Assembly: GCA_039914705.1 (NCBI GenBank)
Contig: JBDSOT010000143.1
Location: 1-36,500 of the forward strand
DNA from: JBDSTW01 sp039914705
GTDB lineage: Bacteria > Pseudomonadota > Gammaproteobacteria > SURF-13
DNA length: 36,500 nt
Reading direction: 5' to 3'
The notes beneath the pieces were generated by a model. The model worked only from the letters and a program-made list of their open reading frames with translations, had not been told where the DNA came from and ran no database searches. Position numbers and translations under genes: made by a program. Position 1 is the stretch's first letter; each line of letters begins with the position of its first letter. Shown one piece after another: positions 27,448 through 34,126 of the stretch.

Positions 27448-30438
27448 CTACGCCAACAATTTTTTCCAGATTCTGATTACACCGGCGCGATACTCTGCAA
27501 ACTCCGTCCTGGCCACCTGCGCAGGCTCGTCCTGCAATGCGCAACGATGCACTGCGCTACGATAGGCGCGATAGGCACCGGTCAGTAATTGCACATCGGC
27601 CGTGCTCATCAGGCCCGCCTCGGCAAGACCCTGCAACTGCCGGATATTGTCCGTGTAAGTGAGCAGCGCGGGATAATCATGTGCCCACAACAAAACATCG
27701 TATTGAACCATAAATTCAATATCGGCGATACCTCCCTCGTCCTGTTTTACATCGAAGCGGCCCGCTTCGTGCGTGCCCAGCGCAGTGCGCATACGTTCGC
27801 GCATATCATGCACCTCGGCGCGCAAGATATTTGCCTCGCGTGGGCGTTGCAAAATCTCGGCGCGCAATCGGTCAAAGCGCACAGCAATTTTATTGTCGCC
27901 CTGCTCCGCCACCACGCGGGCGCGCACCAGGGCCTGATGCTCCCAGGTCCAGGCCCGTGTGCGTTGGTAATCCGCGAAACTTTCCAGGCTACTGACCAGC
28001 AATCCCGAGGCCCCGCTGGGACGCAGGCGCACATCCACTTCGTACAATACACCTGCAGGCGTGTGAGCATTTAAAATGTGCACGATACGCTGGCCGAGGC
28101 GCGCGAAAAATACCGTGTTGTCGATTGATTTCGGCCCCGCCGTGTGTTGCCCCTCACCTTCGGTATCGTGCAAAAATACAATATCAAGATCGGAACCATA
28201 ACCCAGTTCAATCCCGCCCAGCTTTCCGTAAGCGACAATGGCAAAGCCAGCTGTATAAGGCTTACCCTTGACCAGGCAATTCGGGTCACCGTGACGCGCC
28301 ACTAAATGATGCCAGGCCAGATTCAATACCTGTTGCAGAATAAGCTCGGCAATCGCCGTGAGATAATCGCTGACGATCATCAGCGGCAGCACACCTGCCG
28401 TGTCGGCGGCCGCTACGCGTAGCACATGCACCTGCTTGAAATTCCGCAGTGCCTCCATCTGCTGTTCCAGATCGTGCTCGGGAATGCGCAATAAAATCTG
28501 CCGCAGCTCGCTTTCGAGATTCGCTCTATCCAGTGGTGAATAAAGCCGGCGCGTATCCAGTAATTCATCCAGCAGCAGCGGATGGCGCGTAAGCAATGCG
28601 CTGATCCAGGGGCTTGCCGCGCAGAGCTTTACCAACTGCGAAAGCGCCAGCGGATTTTCCACCAGAAGGGCAAGATAAGCGGTGCGCTGTGCGATGGCCT
28701 CGATAAGATTAACCAGGCGCATAAGCGTAACATCGGCTTGCTCAGCGGCACCGACAGCGGCCACCAGTAAGGGCATCAGGCTGTCCATGCGTCTGCGGCC
28801 ACGGTCACTGAGCGCACGATAATGATGACCTTGATGCAATTGATTCAACAGACGCACAGCCTCCGGCGCATCGGTGAAACCGGCCGCCTCCAATAACTTG
28901 GCCGCTTGTGTCTCATCCAGAGTTCCTTGCCATAAGCCGTTCAGATCCGCCCCTGCGGTTTTCCCTGACTCAAGCGAACGGCTTATCTGCGGCGTCTTGA
29001 ATATCTGCACAAAATGGGTGTGTACCTGCCCCGTGTATTGCACCAGCGCATGCTGAAATGTAAGCCAATTTTCATATTTCATCGACAATGCCAGGCGCGC
29101 TCGATCCGTTTCATCTGTGGGCAGTGTGTGGGTTTGTTCGTCAGCAAACTCTTGCAAACGATTTTCGACCTTGCGCAGGAATATATATGCATCGCTTAAT
29201 TGCCTGGAAACCTGGACCGGCAGATAATTTGCCTGTCCCAAATATTCCAAAACGCGCAGGATCCCCGGCTCTTGCAATCGCGTGTCACGCCCGCCGCGAA
29301 TTAACTGAAATAACTGTCCGATAAATTCAATCTCACGAATGCCGCCCTGGCCGAGCTTTATATTGTCTTGCAATCCCCGGCGCTGGGCCTCACGCACGAT
29401 CATTTCTTTCATCTCACGTAGCGCTTCGAAAACACCAAAATCAAGATAGCGCCGGTAAATAAATGGCCGCAGCATATCCATCAACTGTTTGCCCTGCTCC
29501 TCATCGCCGGCCACCACGCGCGCCTTGACCATTGCATAACGTTCCCACTCGCGTCCGTGATTTTGATAGTAATCTTCCAGCGCACCGAAGCTTAGTACCA
29601 GCGGCCCACTGTCTCCGAAGGGGCGCAGGCGCATATCGACCCGATAGACCAATCCGTCCGCCGTGACGGCGGCAAGTGCATTGATAAGCCGCTGCGCGAG
29701 CCGGATAAAATATTCCTCATTCGTCATGCGGGGGCGTTTCCCCTGCGTCTCGCCGTCTTCGGGGTAGGCGAAGATAAGATCAATGTCGGAGGAAAAATTA
29801 AGCTCGCGCGCGCCGAGCTTGCCCATACCGATAACCATCATGGATTGGGCAATGCCTGACGCACTTTGCGGAACGCCAAATTCTTTGGACTGCCATGCGT
29901 GCAACTTATCCAGCGCGGCCTCTATGCAAGCGGCAGCCAATGCGGACAGATCCGCCAATGTTTCATGCAAATCCGCCCATCCGGCCAGATCGCGCCAGCC
30001 GATGCGCAGCATCTCGCGTGTGCGCAGGTGGCGCAAGCTCGCGCCAAGTTCTTGTTCGTTTTTTGTATTACTTACGGCGGCCTGCGCCTTCTGCTCATAC
30101 TCACTGGCGGCATAATCGATAAGCAAATCGCCGCTTTTAAGTAAATCGGCAAACAGCTGCGGATGACGGGTGCAGGTTTGTGCCACGAATTCGCTATAAG
30201 CCCAAACTCGATATAAGACATTGAGCAGATCGGGGTGCGCCGGTGCTTGTACATTTGCCTCAGAGGCGGACTGCGCATAACCCTGCCAGTCACGTTCGAC
30301 GCGCTCGCGCAAGGCAACCGGCAGTGTGGCTAAAAACTCCTTGCCTGCTCGTCCGCGCCCTCCCTCGTCTCCTTTTTTTAAAGAGGGGGATAGATGAGTT
30401 TTATTAATGCGGCGAGGACTTTTATTAGTGGGGAACAA
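27448..30438 (-). CDS. glnE: Glutamine synthetase adenylyltransferase / adenylyl-removing enzyme
   Basis: Bifunctional regulator that attaches or removes AMP on glutamine synthetase in response to PII state, 996 residues against 946 in E. coli. Two nucleotidyltransferase domains are clear: the N-terminal one (GMGKLGARELNFSSDIDL, RVDMRLRPFGDSG) and the C-terminal one (VAYGKLGGIELGYGSDLDIV, EVDVRLRPSGASG), each followed by the regulatory helical domain. The start is TTG 30438 with AGGAAG seven bases upstream. The first 34 residues are unlike GlnE: they are a translated low-complexity G/C-run repeat (see separate feature), and family-like sequence begins near FLATLPVALRERV. Otherwise intact. Confidence 0.95.
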   Translation of the reverse strand: MFPTNKSPRRINKTHLSPSLKKGDEGGRGRAGKEFLATLPVALRERVERDWQGYAQSASEANVQAPAHPDLLNVLYRVWAYSEFVAQTCTRHPQLFADLLKSGDLLIDYAASEYEQKAQAAVSNTKNEQELGASLRHLRTREMLRIGWRDLAGWADLHETLADLSALAAACIEAALDKLHAWQSKEFGVPQSASGIAQSMMVIGMGKLGARELNFSSDIDLIFAYPEDGETQGKRPRMTNEEYFIRLAQRLINALAAVTADGLVYRVDMRLRPFGDSGPLVLSFGALEDYYQNHGREWERYAMVKARVVAGDEEQGKQLMDMLRPFIYRRYLDFGVFEALREMKEMIVREAQRRGLQDNIKLGQGGIREIEFIGQLFQLIRGGRDTRLQEPGILRVLEYLGQANYLPVQVSRQLSDAYIFLRKVENRLQEFADEQTHTLPTDETDRARLALSMKYENWLTFQHALVQYTGQVHTHFVQIFKTPQISRSLESGKTAGADLNGLWQGTLDETQAAKLLEAAGFTDAPEAVRLLNQLHQGHHYRALSDRGRRRMDSLMPLLVAAVGAAEQADVTLMRLVNLIEAIAQRTAYLALLVENPLALSQLVKLCAASPWISALLTRHPLLLDELLDTRRLYSPLDRANLESELRQILLRIPEHDLEQQMEALRNFKQVHVLRVAAADTAGVLPLMIVSDYLTAIAELILQQVLNLAWHHLVARHGDPNCLVKGKPYTAGFAIVAYGKLGGIELGYGSDLDIVFLHDTEGEGQHTAGPKSIDNTVFFARLGQRIVHILNAHTPAGVLYEVDVRLRPSGASGLLVSSLESFADYQRTRAWTWEHQALVRARVVAEQGDNKIAVRFDRLRAEILQRPREANILRAEVHDMRERMRTALGTHEAGRFDVKQDEGGIADIEFMVQYDVLLWAHDYPALLTYTDNIRQLQGLAEAGLMSTADVQLLTGAYRAYRSAVHRCALQDEPAQVARTEFAEYRAGVIRIWKKLLA
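30335..30420. repeat. Dispersed-type polypurine/polypyrimidine repeat within the glnE 5' end
   Basis: A G-run/C-run, T-tract containing sequence (plus-strand pieces CCCTCGTCTCC, TTTTTTTAAAGAGGGGGATA) resembling dispersed repeats common in many environmental proteobacterial genomes. It lies between the putative ribosome site and the first GlnE-like residues, and it is open in the glnE frame. Only one copy is visible in this window, so the dispersed nature rests on general recognition. Boundaries are approximate. Confidence 0.5.
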
Positions 30439-30530
30439 GGAAAGTCTTCCTGAAAGGCTGCGTAAAATATCGCGTACTGAATTCTATAAAAAAATCCGCT
30501 TCCAGCATTCACCTAGCTTACCCAACAAGG

Positions 30531-30565
30531 CAAAAAAAAGCCCCACCTGTTTCCAGATGGGGCTT
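30531..30565 (-). terminator. Rho-independent terminator of groESL
   Basis: On the minus strand an 11-bp stem with one G-U wobble (plus-strand arms AGCCCCACCTG and CAGATGGGGCT, four-base loop) is followed by eight T residues (plus-strand A-run 30532-30539). It lies 22 bases after the groEL stop and ends that transcript before glnE. Confidence 0.9.
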
Positions 30566-30586
30566 GGTGTTTCCCTGGCTAAGGAA

Positions 30587-32224
30587 TTACATCATGCCCA
30601 TGCCGCTGGGATCATGCATTTCCTTTCCTTCGCCCTTATCGCTAGGCAGTTCGGCAATCATCGCCTCGGTGGTGATCATCAGACCGGCAACCGATGCGGC
30701 ATTCTGCAGAGCAGAGCGCGTTACCTTGGTCGGGTCGATGACACCCATCGCCACCATATCGCCATACTCGCCGGTGGCGGCGTTATAACCGAAGTTTCCC
30801 TTGCCGTCGGCGATAACCTTGCTTAGCACCACGGAGCCTTCGGCACCCGCATTGGCGACGATCTGGCGTAGCGGCTCTTCCATGGCACGGATGGCGATTG
30901 TGATACCGACATTCTGGTCTTCGTTATCACCCTTGAGCTTGCTGATGTCGCGCGATGCACGCACCAAGGCCACACCGCCGCCCGGTACCACACCTTCTTC
31001 GACGGCCGCACGCGTGGCGTGCAGGGCGTCTTCAACGCGCGCCTTCTTTTCCTTCATCTCGATTTCGCTGCCGGCACCGACCTTGATAACGGCCACACCG
31101 CCCGCCAGCTTGGCAACGCGTTCCTGAAGCTTTTCGCGATCGTAGTCGGTGGTGACTTCGTCGATCTGTGTGCGGATCAGTTGAACGCGATCCTTGATCG
31201 CCTGCGGGTCACCGGCACCGTCAATGATGATGGTGTTTTCCTTACTGATGGTCACGCGCTTGGCCGTACCGAGGTCTTCCACGGTCGCCTTCTCGAGGCT
31301 TAAGCCCAGTTCTTCGGCAATCAGGTTGGCACCCGTGAGAACCGCGATATCGGACAACATCGCCTTGCGACGCTCACCGAAGCCGGGAGCCTTGACGGCC
31401 GCAACCTTGACGATGCCGCGCAGATTGTTGACGACCAAGGTTGCCAGGGCCTCGCCATCGACATCTTCAGCGATAATCAGCAACGGACGGCCGGATTTGG
31501 CAACACCCTCAAGCACCGGCAGCATTTCGCGGATGTTGGAGATCTTCTTTTCATAGAGCAGGATCATCGGGTTTTCCAGATCCGCGCTCATGGTCTGTTG
31601 GTTATTCACGAAGTAAGGCGAGATATAACCACGATCAAACTGCATGCCTTCCACGACATCGAGTTCATTCTCAAAGCCGGAACCGTCTTCAACGGTAATG
31701 ACGCCTTCCTTGCCCACCTTACCCATGGCCGTGGCAATAATATCGCCAATGGCATGATCGGAATTGGCCGAGATCGTGCCAACCTGGGCAATGGCCTTGT
31801 CGTCGGTGCAGGGTACCGACATCTTTTTCAGAGACTCAACGGCGGCGGTCACGGCCTTGTCGATACCACGCTTGAGATCCATCGGATTCATGCCGGCGGC
31901 AACTGCCTTGAAACCTTCTTTAAGAATGGCCTGGGCCAGTACCGTCGCGGTAGTGGTGCCGTCACCGGCGATATCGGAGGTCTTGCTGGCGACTTCTTTT
32001 ACCATCTGTGCGCCCATATTTTCGAACTTATCTTTAAGCTCAATGCCCTTGGCGACGGACACGCCGTCTTTGGTTACGGTCGGGGCACCACCGTAGGGGG
32101 AATCCAGCACTACATTGCGGCCGCGTGGCCCCAAGGTAACCTTAACAGCATCGGCCAGGATGTTGACACCCTTGACCAGGTGACTTCTTGCATCGTATCC
32201 AAATTTAACGTCTTTAGCTGCCAT
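30587..32224 (-). CDS. groEL: Chaperonin GroEL
   Basis: 60-kDa chaperonin subunit, 545 residues, that folds substrate proteins in the GroES-capped double ring. The sequence is collinear with GroEL throughout: MAAKDVKFGYDAR, VTLGPRGRNVVLD, the ATP-binding GDGTTTATVLAQAI, EGVVPGGGVALVRA, and the C-terminal GMGMM tail. A GGAG ribosome site precedes the ATG. It is 50 bases downstream of groES under the same promoter and ends at a strong terminator. Confidence 0.99.
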   Translation of the reverse strand: MAAKDVKFGYDARSHLVKGVNILADAVKVTLGPRGRNVVLDSPYGGAPTVTKDGVSVAKGIELKDKFENMGAQMVKEVASKTSDIAGDGTTTATVLAQAILKEGFKAVAAGMNPMDLKRGIDKAVTAAVESLKKMSVPCTDDKAIAQVGTISANSDHAIGDIIATAMGKVGKEGVITVEDGSGFENELDVVEGMQFDRGYISPYFVNNQQTMSADLENPMILLYEKKISNIREMLPVLEGVAKSGRPLLIIAEDVDGEALATLVVNNLRGIVKVAAVKAPGFGERRKAMLSDIAVLTGANLIAEELGLSLEKATVEDLGTAKRVTISKENTIIIDGAGDPQAIKDRVQLIRTQIDEVTTDYDREKLQERVAKLAGGVAVIKVGAGSEIEMKEKKARVEDALHATRAAVEEGVVPGGGVALVRASRDISKLKGDNEDQNVGITIAIRAMEEPLRQIVANAGAEGSVVLSKVIADGKGNFGYNAATGEYGDMVAMGVIDPTKVTRSALQNAASVAGLMITTEAMIAELPSDKGEGKEMHDPSGMGMM

Positions 32225-32274
32225 ATCAAGCTCCTAAGTTCAGTACTTTATTAAATAAACGGGCCGAGCCTCGA

Positions 32275-32559
32275 TTATTGAATGATGCCCATGATGTCTT
32301 CTTCGCGCATCATCAGCAGTTCTTTGTTGCCGGGAACCTCGGTTCCGGAATACTTGGTGAACAACACCTTGTCGCCAACCTTCACATCCAGCGGACGCAC
32401 AGTGCCACTATCGAGAAGCTTGCCGCTGCCTACAGCGACAACTTCACCACGGGCTGGTTTTTCAGCAGCATTATCGGGGATGACGATGCCGCCAGCGGTG
32501 GTACGTTCTTCTTCCATACGACGCACAAGGACGCGATCATGTAACGGACGAATGTTCAT
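32275..32559 (-). CDS. groES: Co-chaperonin GroES
   Basis: 94-residue heptameric lid of the GroEL chamber. Typical blocks are MNIRPLHDRVLVRRMEEE, the mobile loop TAGGIVIPDNAAEKP, and the C-terminal MMREEDIMGII. A TAGGAGA ribosome site lies upstream of the ATG. First gene of the groESL operon, 69 bases downstream of the CIRCE operator. Confidence 0.99.
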   Translation of the reverse strand: MNIRPLHDRVLVRRMEEERTTAGGIVIPDNAAEKPARGEVVAVGSGKLLDSGTVRPLDVKVGDKVLFTKYSGTEVPGNKELLMMREEDIMGIIQ

Positions 32560-32628
32560 TAAACTTATCTCCTAAAAATTCGGGTATATAGACAATCAGG
32601 CTAATCCTTACCTGATCTCAGGCAATTA

Positions 32629-32655
32629 TTAGCACTCATCAAGAAGGAGTGCTAA
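32629..32655. promoter_or_regulatory. CIRCE operator (HrcA binding site)
   Basis: Perfect TTAGCACTC - N9 - GAGTGCTAA inverted repeat upstream of groES; the arms extend to 13 bp (32625-32637 and 32647-32659). It overlaps the -10 element of the groES promoter, so HrcA binding should block initiation. No hrcA gene lies in the window. Confidence 0.96.
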
Positions 32656-32684
32656 TAATAGGGACAATCAAGGGCGACTTCAAG
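32655..32684 (-). promoter_or_regulatory. groESL promoter, sigma-70-like with sigma-32-like features
   Basis: Minus strand shows TTGAAG (32678-32683), 17 bases, then TATTAT (32655-32660), a good housekeeping promoter. The same DNA reads CTTGAAG, 14 bases, CCCTATTA, close to the heat-shock sigma-32 pattern. The -10 overlaps the CIRCE arm. Confidence 0.7.
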
Positions 32685-32812
32685 GCTGGTTAACTAAGAA
32701 TTTGGTCACTTATCGCCCAAACCGGGTAATGGAGTCAGTAAGCGCGGTTAAAACCGTGGCTGTTAAGTGTCAGATGGACGAATCGTGAATGTGCCGGTAT
32801 CCTTAGCCCCTC

Positions 32813-32831
32813 GCGCCCTTAGCTCAGTTGG
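32813..32831 (+). repeat. tRNA-Arg 5'-half copy 1
   Basis: Nineteen bases GCGCCCTTAGCTCAGTTGG identical to the acceptor 5' strand and D-arm start of the tRNA-Arg at 33143. After a variant D-arm (CTGAG) the sequence diverges into hairpins. The anticodon arm, T arm and 3' acceptor strand are missing, so it cannot be a tRNA. Confidence 0.85.
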
Positions 32832-32853
32832 CTGAGTCCGCGCAGCGGCGAAG

Positions 32854-32875
32854 GCCAGGCCAAGGATGGTCTGGC
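32854..32875. repeat. CA(N)GGATG hairpin
   Basis: Nine-pair hairpin GCCAGGCCA / TGGTCTGGC (one G-U) around AGGA, 23 bases after tRNA copy 1. Same loop core as the hairpins at 6334, 6384, 6475, 7231, 32901 and 33065. Confidence 0.7.
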
Positions 32876-32942
32876 GGGTGATTAGTAAACATTGAGGAGA
32901 AGCCAGGGATGGCTAAAATGCGTAGCACTGCCCTCACCCTCA

Positions 32943-32967
32943 TTCCCTCTCCCGGCGGGAGAGGGAA
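32943..32967. repeat. 11-bp inverted repeat (dispersed-type hairpin)
   Basis: Perfect arms TTCCCTCTCCC and GGGAGAGGGAA around GGC. The surrounding CCCTCACCCT...-like sequence resembles a common dispersed hairpin repeat of environmental proteobacteria. It separates tRNA copies 1 and 2. No T-run, so not a typical terminator. Confidence 0.65.
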
Positions 32968-33020
32968 GAGCGAAGCGAAGGGTGTCGAGCCGAGACGCTT
33001 GCGCGCAATTTGTTTTATTT

Positions 33021-33039
33021 GCGCCCTTAGCTCAGTTGG
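33021..33039 (+). repeat. tRNA-Arg 5'-half copy 2
   Basis: Second 19-base identity with the tRNA-Arg 5' end, here with a complete D arm (GCTC / GAGC) and then two hairpins, GCGAAC-GAA-GTTCGC (33044-33058) and CAGCACA-GGA-TGTGCTG (33065-33081). No anticodon or T arm. It lies 208 bases after copy 1 and 122 before the real gene. Confidence 0.85.
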
Positions 33040-33064
33040 GTGAGCGAACGAAGTTCGCGAACGA

Positions 33065-33081
33065 CAGCACAGGATGTGCTG
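33065..33081. repeat. CA(N)GGATG hairpin
   Basis: Perfect seven-pair hairpin CAGCACA / TGTGCTG around GGA, directly after the 5'-half copy 2. Confidence 0.75.
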
Positions 33082-33142
33082 GCTGGGGCCAAATAGAAGT
33101 ATCCTATCTCGCCATGGAGGCAACTATCAAAGCTACGACTAA

Positions 33143-33219
33143 GCGCCCTTAGCTCAGTTGGATAGAGCGTTGGGTTCCGATCCCAAAGGTCAGAGGTTCG
33201 AATCCTCTAGGGCGCACCA
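33143..33219 (+). tRNA. tRNA-Arg (anticodon CCG)
   Basis: Full 77-base cloverleaf with encoded CCA. The acceptor GCGCCCT pairs with AGGGCGC, the D arm is GCTC/GAGC, and the anticodon stem TTGGG/CCCAA encloses loop TTCCGAT with anticodon CCG. The T arm is AGAGG/CCTCT with TTCGAAT loop. It should decode CGG. No hairpin terminator follows; the next feature is an AT-rich stretch and a sigma-54-like promoter. Confidence 0.96.
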
Positions 33220-33276
33220 TAAAATCAAAAACTTATAATAATAATACTTATTTATAAACGCTGGTCGATAGCCCGT

Positions 33277-33293
33277 TTGGTACATTTCTTGCA
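33277..33293 (+). promoter_or_regulatory. Sigma-54 (RpoN) type promoter
   Basis: TTGGTACATTTCTTGCA has GG (33279-33280) and GC (33291-33292) ten bases apart and fits the -24/-12 consensus TTGGCACG-N4-TTGCW with two mismatches. It is 86 bases upstream of the exported-protein ATG, leaving about a 75-base leader. The upstream AT-rich 33221-33260 could bind IHF or an activator, but no activator site is recognised. Confidence 0.7.
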
Positions 33294-33379
33294 GATACTA
33301 AATCTGTAAAATCTAGTGATAACTCCATCTTGTTGTTTACCTCATGCCCATGCGTCAAATTAATACTAAGGGGAAAATC

Positions 33380-34096
33380 ATGTTTAACAAAAAAAGTATT
33401 GCCATAGCCATTAGTACAGCCTTGATAGTAAGCGGTGCTGCCTTGGTTTATGCGGAAGATGTCGCGCCGGTCACCGACCTTAGCGTGGTTGTCGATACCA
33501 CTACTGATGCTACTGATGCCGGTACCGTTACCACCACCGATATCTCAACCACTACCGACACAACCGCTACCGACACAACGACAGGCACTACAACCGATAC
33601 CTCAACAGACACTACGGCCGATAGCAGCACGGATACCGCTGATGAAACACCCGAAATCGAAGACACCGCCTCCAGCGACGAAACTGAAACCCCTGAGACT
33701 GAAGATACGGCATCCAATGACGATACCGGTACGAACGATGGAACCGGCGACGGCAGCTTTGATAAATCGCTAGGCTCCAACGGCATTGCCAGCGTTACCC
33801 GTAACCTGGAGCGTAAACCGGACAGCAAGGGCCTGCAAAATGCCTTGGAACACCACGAGGCCAATCGTGAGCGTAATGGTCAACGTGACGTTGAGCGAGC
33901 CGAGCGCGACGCTGCCAAGGCCGAGCGGCCCGATGCCGTGGAAAAGGTCGCCAAGGTAGAACGTCCTGAAAAGACCGAGCGCGCCGAGAAGGCCGAGCGT
34001 CCGGAAAAAGCAGAGCGTGCTGAGAAACCCGAGCGTCCGGAAAAGGCAGAGCGTGCTGAGAAGCCTGAGCGTCCTGAGAAGGCCGGTCGCGATTAA
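33380..34096 (+). CDS. Exported low-complexity Thr/Asp-rich and Lys/Glu/Arg-repeat protein
   Basis: 238-residue protein of unknown function. ATG 33380 has AAGGGG seven bases upstream and begins a signal peptide (MFNKKSIAIAISTALIVSG..AALVYA, cleavage before ED). The mature N-half is a Thr/Asp/Ser low-complexity acidic tract (about 45-130) with a near-duplicated EDTAS..D segment. After a short more ordinary section (SLGSNGIASVTRNLERKPDS) the C-half is highly charged and ends in a 12-residue repeat RPEKAERAEKPE. It is probably disordered or helical in the periplasm. The sigma-54-type promoter and the beta-barrel gene 30 bases downstream suggest a two-gene operon. An in-frame ATG at 33344 would hide the signal peptide and is rejected. 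Confidence 0.75.
   Translation: MFNKKSIAIAISTALIVSGAALVYAEDVAPVTDLSVVVDTTTDATDAGTVTTTDISTTTDTTATDTTTGTTTDTSTDTTADSSTDTADETPEIEDTASSDETETPETEDTASNDDTGTNDGTGDGSFDKSLGSNGIASVTRNLERKPDSKGLQNALEHHEANRERNGQRDVERAERDAAKAERPDAVEKVAKVERPEKTERAEKAERPEKAERAEKPERPEKAERAEKPERPEKAGRD
33962..34096 (+). repeat. 36-bp tandem repeat inside the exported-protein gene
   Basis: Three full 36-base units (33962-33997, 33998-34033, 34034-34069) and a partial fourth (34070-34096), each coding RPEKAERAEKPE or a close variant. Units 2 and 3 differ at only a few bases, indicating recent expansion; copy number may vary between strains. Confidence 0.9.
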
Positions 34097-34126
34097 AGGC
34101 TATCCATTTAACTTCAAGAGAACCTC

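Larger units (their letters stand above)
32685..33142. other. Gene-free region between groESL promoter and tRNA-Arg
   Basis: No believable protein gene. It holds two 5'-half copies of tRNA-Arg (32813 and 33021), and five hairpins. These are CCGC-GCA-GCGG (32838-32848); GCCAGGCCA-AGGA-TGGTCTGGC (32854-32875); AGCCA-GGGA-TGGCT (32901-32914); an 11-bp TTCCCTCTCCC/GGGAGAGGGAA stem (32943-32967); and GCGAAC-GAA-GTTCGC with CAGCACA-GGA-TGTGCTG (33044-33081). No clear tRNA promoter was found upstream of any copy. Confidence 0.8.

Noticed and set aside
31598..32254. 218-codon plus-strand frame antisense to groEL
   Set aside because: Shadow of a highly biased groEL gene; no ribosome site, no family resemblance.
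32892..33152. 86-codon frame through the tRNA fragments
   Set aside because: The peptide is a translation of tRNA 5'-half and hairpin sequences, a common artefact.
32813..33161. Three evenly similar 19-base repeats as a CRISPR array
   Set aside because: Spacing is 208 and 122 bases, and the repeats are exact tRNA 5' ends; no Cas genes.
33143..33219. tRNA-Arg as a phage or island attachment site
   Set aside because: No duplicated 3' end, no integrase, and downstream genes show no phage character.
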